Shown in pieces: positions 43,256-51,470 of a stretch of 64,000 nucleotides of DNA. The position numbers and the translations under genes are program-made. Source of the stretch: Blastocatellia bacterium UBA7656 (GTDB lineage Bacteria > Acidobacteriota > Blastocatellia > UBA7656); assembly GCA_002483445.1 (NCBI GenBank), contig DLHY01000051.1, positions 16,265-80,264 on the forward strand, written 5' to 3'. Every line of letters begins with the position of its first letter. Position 1 is the first letter of the stretch. Under the pieces are notes generated by a model. It was not told where the DNA came from, did not search any database, and saw only the letters and a program-made list of their open reading frames with translations.

Positions 43256-43325
43256 CGTCGTCTACCTCGCTTTCTTTCAAAGATGGGCCGCAGTGTATCA
43301 CAGGTGAAACAGCATTGCAAGAATT

Positions 43326-44249
43326 TTATCTGGCAGTTTCAAACGTTTTACGACCGAAAGCGAGGTAGCAGACGATGGCCAGAATCGCGCCTGCGACGAG
43401 ATCGATTATGTAGTGCTGGTTGAGCAGGACGGTCGAGGCGAACATCGCGGCGGTGTAAAGAATGAGCGCGGCGGTGACGAAACGGTTTCTGATTTTGAGC
43501 GCGAGCAGGAGCATCAGCATGGGGTATGCGCCGTGTAGTGACGGGACGGCTGCGAACCACACAGCCGCAGACTGAATGACTCCCTGAACCATCGCGCCGT
43601 CCATAGCCTCGGTCATTTTCGTCTGCGCGATCAACTCTGTCGTCGGGCGCGCGAAGTGGTGAAGGCTCACCCACCACGGCGGAGCTACGGGAAGGACAAC
43701 ATAAACGAACATTCCTGTGAAATGAAGCGCGGTGAAAGATCGAATATGATTGATGAATTGCAGTCGATCATTCGGGCGTGAATGACCACGGTGCCAGAAG
43801 TAATAAAGCATCATCGGAAGGACGAACAGGTGAGAGAAATAAATGAATTGAAGGAAGAAGCTCATCGATGATCCCGCGAATGTGTGAAGGTGCGCGCCGA
43901 GCCACTCTCTTCCTGCGTGAGCGGGCGTGTCTCCGCCTGCAATCCAGCCGAAGGCCCATCGCTCAACTTCATAAGGCCAACGCACTGCTACGCGATCAAG
44001 CAGAAAAGGTTGAATCAATCGCAATCGATCATAGACCAGCCAGAAAGCGAACAGCGGCCAGAAGTCTCGGAAGAATTTTCGCCCGCGTTCCTGAGCGAGA
44101 GCGGCAGCGGGAACGGCGATGAGCAGAAACCAGTGATGAAGTTTGAGCGTCCCCGTAGCAACGCACAGCGCGATGTAGGCGCACACGGTTGCTGATACGG
44201 CCATCTGCCACGGCTGAAGGAACCTCTGAGTCAGTTGATTCGAAGACAA
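43326..44249 (-). CDS. PAP2-family membrane phosphatase / inositolphosphotransferase-like protein
   Basis: About 307 residues if it starts at TTG 44249, which has AAGGAG upstream; longer readings run through a repeat island and add implausible residues, and an ATG lies about 20 codons later. Multiple membrane helices are visible. The PAP2 signatures are AAVPSLHGAYPMLMLLL and NQHYIIDLVAGAILA. Such proteins dephosphorylate lipid phosphates or transfer head groups at the membrane. No lipid-synthesis partner is adjacent. Confidence 0.8.
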   Translation of the reverse strand: MSSNQLTQRFLQPWQMAVSATVCAYIALCVATGTLKLHHWFLLIAVPAAALAQERGRKFFRDFWPLFAFWLVYDRLRLIQPFLLDRVAVRWPYEVERWAFGWIAGGDTPAHAGREWLGAHLHTFAGSSMSFFLQFIYFSHLFVLPMMLYYFWHRGHSRPNDRLQFINHIRSFTALHFTGMFVYVVLPVAPPWWVSLHHFARPTTELIAQTKMTEAMDGAMVQGVIQSAAVWFAAVPSLHGAYPMLMLLLALKIRNRFVTAALILYTAAMFASTVLLNQHYIIDLVAGAILAIVCYLAFGRKTFETAR

Positions 44250-44268
44250 GCGCGACTTTCTCCTTTTT

Positions 44269-44328
44269 TGTCCGTTGTCAGTTGTCAGTAGCAGTTTTAA
44301 CAACGGACGACGGACAACTGACAACTGG
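44269..44328. repeat. Inverted islands of GTTGTCAGTTGTCA / TGACAACTGACAAC
   Basis: TGTCCGTTGTCAGTTGTCAG at 44269-44288 and ACGGACAACTGACAACTGG at about 44309-44327 flank a short spacer just upstream of the PAP2 gene. It has the same short-motif inverted architecture as the other islands, with a different motif. Confidence 0.8.
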
Positions 44329-44431
44329 CCAAACAGTTTTTCCTCAGAGAGAGCGAGCCGCGTGCCATGATATCGTTGGCGTAAATTGCAGTTGAATAAA
44401 GATGGCATTCTGAGAGCGGTGCATTGATTGG

Positions 44432-44665
44432 GTGACAGGTGTCGCGTGTATGCTGCGCTGTGCGAAATCAGAAATGTCGTTGACCCGCGAAGGGCGCGGG
44501 ATTACGATTCACGATATGGATGAGCTATTGATCATAGAAGAGAAACCAGATAATCCGGCTCTCGCCGATCTGTTTGAGCGAGCGCGAAGAAACCTGCGGC
44601 GGTTCAACGATCACGCTTTGAGTATTTTGATAAGGAAGACAATGCGACGTACCATCACGCTATGA
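44432..44665 (+). CDS. Small hypothetical protein upstream of DUF433 gene
   Basis: 77 codons, with possible later starts at 44474 or 44516. The C-terminal part is helical and basic (LADLFERARRNLRRFNDHAL...). Its stop overlaps the DUF433 start by 4 bases (ATGA), the only positive evidence that it is translated. There is no clear ribosome-binding site or family. It may be a remnant of an unrelated gene. Confidence 0.3.
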   Translation: MTGVACMLRCAKSEMSLTREGRGITIHDMDELLIIEEKPDNPALADLFERARRNLRRFNDHALSILIRKTMRRTITL

Positions 44666-44886
44666 ACTATCAGGACTACATCACCATCGAGCCTGGCAAG
44701 CGCAGCAGCAAGCCATGCATTCGCGGTCTTCGCATCACCGTTTATGATGTGCTTGATTATCTGGCTTCAGGGATGACCGAAGACGAAATACTCGACGACT
44801 TCCCCGATTTGACGCGCGAGGATATTAAGGCATGTCTGGCGTTTGCCGCAGACCGTGAGCGCAAGCTGATGACTATACCAGCGTGA
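44662..44886 (+). CDS. DUF433 antitoxin-like protein
   Basis: 74 residues: MNYQDYITIEPGKRSSKPCIRGLRITVYDVLDYLASGMTEDEILDDFPDLTREDIKACLAFAADRE is a full DUF433 winged-helix-like domain. These proteins act as antitoxins paired with PIN-like DUF5615 toxins. The stop overlaps a GTG (GTGA at 44883-44886) that would be the start of the toxin gene, the usual coupled arrangement. The antitoxin is intact while the toxin is broken. Confidence 0.85.
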   Translation: MNYQDYITIEPGKRSSKPCIRGLRITVYDVLDYLASGMTEDEILDDFPDLTREDIKACLAFAADRERKLMTIPA

Positions 44887-45204
44887 AATTAAAACATTTC
44901 ACATAAACTGGTTCGCGCATTGGCTGACCTGTATCCTGATTCTGCGCATCCCAGAGATATAGGGTTGAAATCCAGTGATGACCGTTTGATTTGGGAACAT
45001 GCAAAGAACAACGACTTTATGATCGTCTCCAAAGACGCTGATTTCTATCAGCGAAGTTTGCTGTTCGGGCATCCGCCTAAGATCATCTGGATAAGACGCG
45101 GCAACTGTTCCACAAAAACGATAGAGTCGATCTTGCGAAATCACTTCGATGATATTGAAACGTTCTACAACGATATTTACGAATCATGTTTGATCTTGCT
45201 GTAA
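44883..45204 (+). pseudogene. Frameshifted DUF5615 PIN-like toxin
   Basis: From GTG 44883 the frame reads V-K-L and then leaves the family sequence. In the +1 frame from 44893 it continues NISHKLVRALADLYPDSAHPRDIGLKSSDDRLIWEHAKNNDFMIVSKDADF to 45204. Compared with the family start (M-K-L-L-F-D-E-N-I-S), the 12 bases for L-F-D-E are reduced to one, an 11-base deletion. It removes the conserved N-terminal Asp-Glu of the metal site and shifts the frame. A downstream TTG at 44920 could initiate, but the product would lack the catalytic N-terminus. Confidence 0.75.
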
Positions 45205-45369
45205 TACGCTAAAAAGGACATTGCCGCCGCGTGGTGAGTCTCGTTATCAGAAAGAAGAAATTGCGAAGGAATCATTCGCGGGCGGCGTCGCATCTCTTTC
45301 TCCCGCTTTCCTCTTGTGCCAGGCAAGGCCAGTTTCAGAGGACGTGCCGAAGCCGCCCGCGAAAGATGC

Positions 45370-46650
45370 TCATCCGAGAAAGCCTATGTTCTCGAAACTC
45401 GCGCCCAGCACCTCGCGCGAATCGACTCCCAGCCAGCGATCCAGAATAGTCGCATACACGGCGCGGAAATCGACTTTGAATTTCGGATTGCCCGCCACGT
45501 CAAGCTCCGTCGTCGCAAGCGACGCATAATCTCCGTACACATTCCCACTCACTGGATTGCCAACGATGAAAACGGGCGAGGTCGTGCCGTGATCGGTTCC
45601 AAACGAAGCATTCTCATCGGGACGGCGACCGAATTCCGACCACTGCATTATCAACACATCATCAGCCATCTGGTGTTCAACCATATCGTCATAAAAAGCC
45701 TTCACTGCTTCTGAAAACCAGCGCAGCAGAAGCGCGTGCGCGCCGCTCAACTTGTCCGCCTGATTATTCGGATGAGCGATCTGATCAGCGTGAGTGTCGA
45801 AGCCTCCCATCTGCGCGTAGACGAGACTCGCTTCCGGTATGGTCGTCAGAAGCTGCGCCAGCATCTTCATACCAGACGCCAGCGGATTTCCCTGTGGGTA
45901 CACGACCGAAGATTGATAATTCACAATCGAGGACTGGACTCGCTGCGCGCCTCCCAGAGCCTGAAACGCCGTGCTGTTTACAGAATTCATCGCGCTGCCG
46001 GGAGCGAACTGGCGGCTTGCAGCGTAAGCGAATGTGTTTATCTGATTGTTGCTGTCGTCGGGGTAAGCCGGATCGGTGATGAAATTGTAGAGCGAAAAAT
46101 CGAGTATGTTCGGAATGACCACCTGACTGGCATTGAAACTCCTGGGTGCTTCGATCCCTCCGACCGACGCGGCTGGAAGTCCCGTCTCTCCCATCAGAGC
46201 GATGTCCGCGTATTTGCCGAGCCACCCCACGCGAGTCGTGCCGCTCAATTCAGCCGTGTGCCAGATATCCATCGAGAGAAAGTGCGACAGATTAGCATTC
46301 GGATATCCCACGCCGTTGATGACGGCGACGCGACCCTGATCGTAGAGGTCTTTGACTGCCCCCATCGCCGGATGCAATCCGAACTTGTCGGTTATAATCG
46401 TCGAGCGGCTCTGGCTGTCGCGCAGTTCGTTTTCACGGAAAGAAATCGTCGGGCGAAGCTGATAGTAGCGCGAATCGGTGTAGGGAACTACGGTGTTGAG
46501 ACCGTCGTTGCCGCCGCCTAGTTGAATGACGACGAATCTTCGACGCCGGGTCTGAGCGTGCGCTTCTTTCAGCCACACATTTGGCAGCACAAGCCCGACT
46601 GCGACCGCGCCTGCGCTTTGCTTGATGAATTGTCTTCTTGTCGTAGCCAT
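45370..46650 (-). CDS. DUF1501 protein with Tat signal
   Basis: 426 residues starting MATTRRQFIKQSAGAVAVGLVLP, a twin-arginine signal peptide. The mature part shows DUF1501 features: VVIQLGGGNDGLNTVVP, AVINGVGYPNANLSHFLSMDIW, MGGFDTHADQ and QWSEFGRRPDENASFGTDHGTTSPVFIVG. The fold is of the alkaline-phosphatase/sulfatase type. Such genes almost always follow a DUF1800 gene, as here; function is unknown but export to the periplasm is clear. Confidence 0.92.
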   Translation of the reverse strand: MATTRRQFIKQSAGAVAVGLVLPNVWLKEAHAQTRRRRFVVIQLGGGNDGLNTVVPYTDSRYYQLRPTISFRENELRDSQSRSTIITDKFGLHPAMGAVKDLYDQGRVAVINGVGYPNANLSHFLSMDIWHTAELSGTTRVGWLGKYADIALMGETGLPAASVGGIEAPRSFNASQVVIPNILDFSLYNFITDPAYPDDSNNQINTFAYAASRQFAPGSAMNSVNSTAFQALGGAQRVQSSIVNYQSSVVYPQGNPLASGMKMLAQLLTTIPEASLVYAQMGGFDTHADQIAHPNNQADKLSGAHALLLRWFSEAVKAFYDDMVEHQMADDVLIMQWSEFGRRPDENASFGTDHGTTSPVFIVGNPVSGNVYGDYASLATTELDVAGNPKFKVDFRAVYATILDRWLGVDSREVLGASFENIGFLG

Positions 46651-46671
46651 GCTCTCCTCCTCTGAAAGAGA

Positions 46672-46750
46672 TGTTAGATGTTAGAGGATAGATTTTAGTG
46701 AAGGCTCCTCTTCACTTGATCACTAACATCTAACATCTAGCATCTGACAT
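46672..46750. repeat. Inverted islands of AGATGTTAG / CTAACATCT
   Basis: AGATGTTAGATGTTAG at about 46671-46686 and CTAACATCTAACATCTAGCATCTGACATC at about 46724-46750 flank 35 bases in the DUF1800-DUF1501 spacer. It has almost the same motif as the rpmI-rplT spacer (373-453), so the family is dispersed. Confidence 0.8.
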
Positions 46751-46760
46751 CTTTCCTCTT

Positions 46761-48200
46761 TCAGTTCAACTGAAATTCCGAAAGGCACATCAAGAGATGA
46801 ACCAGCCCGCGCACTTTGCGGTCGATGGTTCGGTCATCGCGCTCAAACCCCGCGGGGTTTCCTTTCTCGTCCGATTCGAGATACTCGCGCAATTTCTTTT
46901 GCGTGTCCGAATCGACTTTGAGCGGCCCCAGGACAGAAAGGAATTTCTTGACGGTTTTCTTCGAATTGCCCTTCGTGTATTTGCGGAGTTGTTCGTGCGA
47001 GAGATAAACGCCGGGAGGATTGTCTCTGGCGGGCCGCGAGATTGCGATGAGGTCGGCCCAAGTGTATCGGTTCAACATCATCCCGGTGTTGATCCATCCG
47101 AGGTTGAGATTCCACCCGGCGACATCAGGCGGATTGAACAACTCCTGTCCGAGAAGGATCGAAACAAGGGCCAGGATATTCGGATTGTTTCTGAAATTTC
47201 CCGGAACGAAATTGACGCCCAGCATTCGAATCGCGCCGATGATGAGTTCTACCGGCTGCTTGACTATACTGAAGCGCGCCCGCTCGCTGAAGAATTCGTC
47301 TGAGGTGAATATGGCTCGCGCAAGTTCCCTGATCGAGTGATTGCGATTCATATAAACATCGGCGAACTGCTCGATGATCGCCCGGTCTTCGCTCGTCGCA
47401 TTGAGCGGGCGGACGAAGAAATCGAAGAATTTCTTCACCAGAAATCGCGCGGTCGCCCGCCGGTTCGAGATTATGGCGACTACATCTTCGCCGCTGAAGT
47501 TCGCCGTCTGTCCGTAGACGGTTTTCAGCCCGTTGTCGTGTTCAGGCCCGTTGATGAAGAAGCGATAATTGAAACGGTCGGGGTCTTGCCGCGAAGGACC
47601 GAAGAATTTCCATCCCGTAAAGGCGCGAGCTATTTCCTTAACATCCTGCTCAGTGTAGTTGGCCTGCCCGGTCACCGCGTCGAATATGCCCATCGAGAAA
47701 AGCTCCTGAAGCTCGCGCGAGAAGTTTTCGTTCGGCGCTCCGCGAACATTCGATATGCCGTCGAGCCAGATGAGCATCGCCGGGTCCTGAGCGACTTTGA
47801 GCAGGAGAGTATCGAATCGGTCGAGCGAATACTGTCTGAGCGTGCGATTCTGGATGATCATAAAAACTTCCGGCACTTTGTTCGTAGCTGTGGCGAAGAA
47901 GTTATGCCAGAAGAGCGTCATCTTTTCTTCGAACTGGCGGCGGGTGAAGACCATTCGAGTCAGCCACCATCGTTCGATCTCGCCGCGATTGAATCGCGTG
48001 AAGTCATCGGGATTGGAAAAATCGAAACTCTGAGCGAGAACGTTTTCCATTTCGCTGTTATCGATCTGCTGGTGATTTATCAGATAATCGACCGCCGCTT
48101 CGCGCCCGCGCACGACGAGATCATCAATTTCTCCGGGGCTTCCGCCGAACCCCGCGCGGCGCAAAAGATGTGCGGCTTCGTCGTAGGTGAGGCTGGCCAT
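46761..48200 (-). CDS. DUF1800 protein
   Basis: 479 residues with the family pattern: LTYDEAAHLLRRAGFGGSPGEID at the start, EKMTLFWHNFFATATNKV, APNENFSRELQELFSMGI, TEQDVKEIARAFTGW, and FNPPDVAGWNLNLGWINTG. No clear signal peptide is present. It is the upstream partner of the DUF1501 gene, 110 bases apart, separated by a repeat island. Function unknown; the pair is widespread in Acidobacteria and Planctomycetes. Confidence 0.92.
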   Translation of the reverse strand: MASLTYDEAAHLLRRAGFGGSPGEIDDLVVRGREAAVDYLINHQQIDNSEMENVLAQSFDFSNPDDFTRFNRGEIERWWLTRMVFTRRQFEEKMTLFWHNFFATATNKVPEVFMIIQNRTLRQYSLDRFDTLLLKVAQDPAMLIWLDGISNVRGAPNENFSRELQELFSMGIFDAVTGQANYTEQDVKEIARAFTGWKFFGPSRQDPDRFNYRFFINGPEHDNGLKTVYGQTANFSGEDVVAIISNRRATARFLVKKFFDFFVRPLNATSEDRAIIEQFADVYMNRNHSIRELARAIFTSDEFFSERARFSIVKQPVELIIGAIRMLGVNFVPGNFRNNPNILALVSILLGQELFNPPDVAGWNLNLGWINTGMMLNRYTWADLIAISRPARDNPPGVYLSHEQLRKYTKGNSKKTVKKFLSVLGPLKVDSDTQKKLREYLESDEKGNPAGFERDDRTIDRKVRGLVHLLMCLSEFQLN

Positions 48201-48623
48201 GTCTCCTCCTTTGGGTAGTCAGAAGTCAGGAGTCAGAAGACAGAAGTCAGGAGTCAGAAGTCAGAAGTCAGAAGGAAAAGGGAGGTCGTCGCATGACGCC
48301 TCCGCTTTCATTCTGACTTCCGACTTTAGAGCAATTCTCATTATGGATTCACCCCAAGAGATCGCAATCGTGCTGCTTGATGGATTGAAGCTAGGTTCAA
48401 GCTGCTCCAGCTTCCCGACTTCTGACTTCTGACTTCTGACTCCTGACTTCTGACTCCTGACTTCTGACTTCGAGGTATTAGTCGTTTTGAATCATCGAAC
48501 TATATGACACGACGGATCGGATTGATTGCTTCTCGACACAGCGCGTAACCTAATCGTCAGCCTGCCTGGCACAACAATAGATATACGAGCGACGAGGAAA
48601 ATACACGCCGACGAAAAACTTTC
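48201..48623. repeat. Gap with large inverted GTCAGAAGTC islands (48217-48274 and 48417-48470)
   Basis: The 423-bp gap between the phosphotransferase and DUF1800 genes contains tandem GTCAGAAGTCAGGA motifs at 48217-48274. The reverse-complement tandem CTTCTGACTTCTGACTCCTGA is at 48417-48470, with another short copy near 48311. No gene or promoter was recognised in the rest. The arms are long enough to form an extended hairpin or to promote recombination. Confidence 0.85.
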
Positions 48624-49670
48624 CTACCTGCGCCTCTTCTCGACCATCTCCCACGTCTGTTCGGCAGTCGCCCGCACAAACGCTTTGAACAGCAGAGAAG
48701 ACTTGGAACTGGCATTGCCTTCAAGCCCTCTCTTGTAAACGCCCTGCGCGATGCTTGCGCTGCGAAAGAGCGAAAACGCCAGATAAAAATCCCAGTTATC
48801 TATCCGGGTGCGCCCGGTTCTTCTGCAATACTGAGCGATATAAGCTGCTTCATCAGGTATGCCTGTCGCTTCGAAATCTACGTCGCGCAGACAGGGCGTC
48901 GAGCCATAGTTGAAGTAGTAAGTCATGCAGTTGTAAGCGAGGTCTGCAAGCGGATGGCCGAGCGTCGATAGTTCCCAGTCAAGCACCGCGAGTATGCGCG
49001 GCTCCGTGGGGTGAAAGATCATGTTTTCGAGCCGGTAATCGCCATGCACTATCGTCGTCTCCTCGTCCATCGGGATATTCGCAGGCAGCCAATTGATGAG
49101 CCTCTTCATTGCTTCTATCTCTTCAGTCCGCGCAAGCTCGTATTGCTTCGTCCATCGCCTGAGTTGGCGCGAGTAGTAATTGCCCGGTCTGCCATAATCA
49201 GCAAGGCCCAGAGACTCGTAATCGACTTTGTGAAGACGCGCCAGAACATCATTCATCGCGTCATAGATCGCGGCGCGCTCTGCTCGCGTCATTTCGGGCA
49301 ACAGCAGATCGCGCAGTACCCGGCCCTCGACATAATCCATCAGAAAGAACGGCGTGCCGATTATCGATTCGTCTTCGCAGAGCAGAAGAGTGTGGCACAC
49401 AGGCACATCAGTTCGTGCGAGCGCGGTCATTATTCGATATTCGCGCTCCACCTGATGGGCTGAAGGGAGAAGTTCTCCCGGCGGCTTTTTGCGAAGCACG
49501 CATTTCCGGTCCCGTGTCGAGAGCAGAAAAGTAGGATTCGACTGACCTCCCGAAAACTGGCGAACCTCCATCGAGCCATCGAATCCTTCGAGTCGATCTC
49601 TGAGATACTCCGCAAGTCGCGACTGGTCGAAACGGTGCGCGCTGCGAACGGGCGTGGTTTCATCTATCAT
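48624..49670 (-). CDS. Phosphotransferase family protein (APH/ACAD10-like)
   Basis: 348 residues with the kinase-like APH fold: N-terminal QFSGGQSNPTFLLST, VLRKKPPGELLPSAHQVEREYRI, FFLMDYVEGR, catalytic loop TIVHGDYRLENMIFHP and metal-binding AVLDWELSTLGHPLADLAYNC. This pattern is that of the ACAD10-type phosphotransferases found near acyl-CoA dehydrogenases rather than true aminoglycoside kinases. Its substrate may be a hydroxyacyl-CoA. No acyl-CoA dehydrogenase is adjacent. Confidence 0.88.
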   Translation of the reverse strand: MIDETTPVRSAHRFDQSRLAEYLRDRLEGFDGSMEVRQFSGGQSNPTFLLSTRDRKCVLRKKPPGELLPSAHQVEREYRIMTALARTDVPVCHTLLLCEDESIIGTPFFLMDYVEGRVLRDLLLPEMTRAERAAIYDAMNDVLARLHKVDYESLGLADYGRPGNYYSRQLRRWTKQYELARTEEIEAMKRLINWLPANIPMDEETTIVHGDYRLENMIFHPTEPRILAVLDWELSTLGHPLADLAYNCMTYYFNYGSTPCLRDVDFEATGIPDEAAYIAQYCRRTGRTRIDNWDFYLAFSLFRSASIAQGVYKRGLEGNASSKSSLLFKAFVRATAEQTWEMVEKRRR

Positions 49671-50115
49671 TCTGACTTCTGACTCCTGTCTTCTGACTTC
49701 TGATTTGATGACAGGCGCTCATTATTGCCCAACGGCGCGATTATGTGAAGTCTTCTGCTCGACCCGCCTGCGCCGATAGTAAAAACCGGCGGCCAGTGAA
49801 AAGAATTCTCGACGGGCAAAAGGAACTCTGAGGCGGCGGAGAAAAAAGCCCTCAGCCATTGACATCAGATGGAGCGGGGCATAAACTGACCGAGCGGTAG
49901 GTGAGCCGTCGAAGATCGAAGCGAGCGGATGTGCTGTCGGCTTGCCCTTCGATCTCGTCACACTGTTTCCCCTAAAACCGGGAGAGCAACGTATCGTCAT
50001 CATTTTTGTCGGGGAGTCTGGTAGCGCAATGCGGTTAGATTGCGTGTTCTGAAAGTGTGAAAAACAATCGAGGGTTCGGACTCTCCAGACTCTATAGACT
50101 TTTACGGAGAATGTG
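49671..50115. other. Intergenic gap with short-motif island and two-hairpin repeat
   Basis: TTCTGACTTCTGACTCCTG motifs occupy 49671-49705. GTAGCGCAATGCGGTTAGATTGCGTG followed by CTGAAAGTGTGAAAAAC (about 50031-50075) matches the repeats at 12169 and 25517. Between them about 300 bases hold nothing recognised; a minus-strand frame there has no recognisable protein and runs into the next gene. Confidence 0.6.
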
Positions 50116-51393
50116 ATGAAACGTTTGATCGTCGTCCTTCTGCTACTGGCCCTCGTCGGTCTGGCTTCTGCCGACGGGAGGAAATCTCTATCGCCCGCCG
50201 CGCCCGCTGAGGCTGGGTTATCCGAAGAGCGATTGGATCGCATCGCGGAAGTGATGCAGAAGCACATAGCTGAAAATCATATCGCGGGCGCGATAGGACT
50301 CGTCGCCCGTCGCGGAAAAATCGTCTACTTCGACGCATGGGGCATGATGGATAAGGAATCCGCAAAGCCGATGCGCAAGGACGCCATATTCCGCATCTAC
50401 TCGATGACGAAAGCTGTCACGGGAGTGGCGGCGATGATCCTTTATGAAGAAGGCCGCTTCTATCTCAATGACCCGGTTTCGAAATACATACCTGAGCTTG
50501 GCCGCATGAAAGTCGCCGTCGAAAAGAAAGACGCGGAGACGGGAGAGCGCGTTTATTACGTCGAGCCTGCCCAGCGCGATATGACCATACGCGATCTCAT
50601 GTGTCACACATCGGGTTTGAATTATCAGGGGCCGCGGGATGAAAAAGGCGATTGGGTATTTCAAAAGCTGCAAATCACGCGAGGCGATATCACGCTCGCC
50701 GAAGCGGTCAAGCGATTGAGTCAGGCTCCGCTCGTTCATCAGCCGGGAACCACATGGGAATACGGATTATCGACCGATGTGCTTGGTCGTCTGGTCGAAG
50801 TGGTATCAGGTCAGTCGCTCGATAAATTTTTCGAGGAGCGCATATTCAAGCCGCTCGGCATGATCGATACGGGCTTTTATGTTCCGAAAGAGAAGTGGGA
50901 TCGACTGGCTGCGCTCTACGCGCCCAATGCTGACAAGACGATCAAGCGTTCGACCGCGCCTGCGCAGGATTCATTCAAACAGCAGCCCACCTTGTTGCTC
51001 GGAGGCGCGGGGCTTGTTTCGACGGCGATGGATTATGCGCGCTTCTGCCAGATGCTCGTGGGTGGCGGCGAGCTTGATGGCGTGAGAATACTGAGTCGCA
51101 AGACTGTAGACCTTATGCGCGCGGATCATATCGGAGATATGCCGCGCTCAGGCAATCTGCTGCCGCGCGGGATGGGATTCGGTTTGACCTTCGCCGTAAA
51201 CCTCGGCCCCGGCAAGACCGGTTCGATAGGATCGGAGGGCGAATACTACTGGGGCGGAGCGGCAGGCACACGCTTCTGGATCGACCCGGCGGAGCAGATG
51301 ATCGGCGTCTTCATGATTCAAATACTGCCGCACACTGATTTGACCTACGGGACGCAGTTCAGGCAACTGGCCTATCAATCAATCGCTGATTGA
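50116..51393 (+). CDS. Serine hydrolase (class C beta-lactamase / esterase family)
   Basis: 425 residues from ATG 50116 (GGAGA upstream). Signal peptide MKRLIVVLLLLALVGLASADG. Active-site motifs are the SxxK Ser-Met-Thr-Lys in RIYSMTKAVTG, a Tyr-containing second motif (WEYGLSTDVLGRLVE) and a GSEGEYYWGGAAGT segment in place of KTG/HxG. Members include beta-lactamases, esterases and D-aminopeptidases; this looks more like an esterase or transpeptidase-like hydrolase. It is followed after about 80 bases by a monooxygenase-like gene. Confidence 0.9.
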   Translation: MKRLIVVLLLLALVGLASADGRKSLSPAAPAEAGLSEERLDRIAEVMQKHIAENHIAGAIGLVARRGKIVYFDAWGMMDKESAKPMRKDAIFRIYSMTKAVTGVAAMILYEEGRFYLNDPVSKYIPELGRMKVAVEKKDAETGERVYYVEPAQRDMTIRDLMCHTSGLNYQGPRDEKGDWVFQKLQITRGDITLAEAVKRLSQAPLVHQPGTTWEYGLSTDVLGRLVEVVSGQSLDKFFEERIFKPLGMIDTGFYVPKEKWDRLAALYAPNADKTIKRSTAPAQDSFKQQPTLLLGGAGLVSTAMDYARFCQMLVGGGELDGVRILSRKTVDLMRADHIGDMPRSGNLLPRGMGFGLTFAVNLGPGKTGSIGSEGEYYWGGAAGTRFWIDPAEQMIGVFMIQILPHTDLTYGTQFRQLAYQSIAD

Positions 51394-51470
51394 TTTCTGA
51401 AACGGAATCTGTCTGACGCGAGTATTGTCAGATGAAGAGTTCATTCAAATCACACTGCTCGGAGGAGAGT

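Noticed and set aside
44432..45204. Fully functional three-gene toxin-antitoxin operon
   Set aside because: The toxin reading frame is shifted and lacks its N-terminal active-site residues, and the first small frame has no recognisable family.
48217..48470. CRISPR-like array of GTCAGAAGTC motifs
   Set aside because: The repeat units are only 7-10 bp, directly adjacent with no unique spacers of uniform length, and occur in opposite orientations.
49722..50267. Minus-strand gene in the gap before the serine hydrolase
   Set aside because: The frame runs antisense into the serine hydrolase gene, has no family features and is Arg/Ser-rich in the way shadow frames are.
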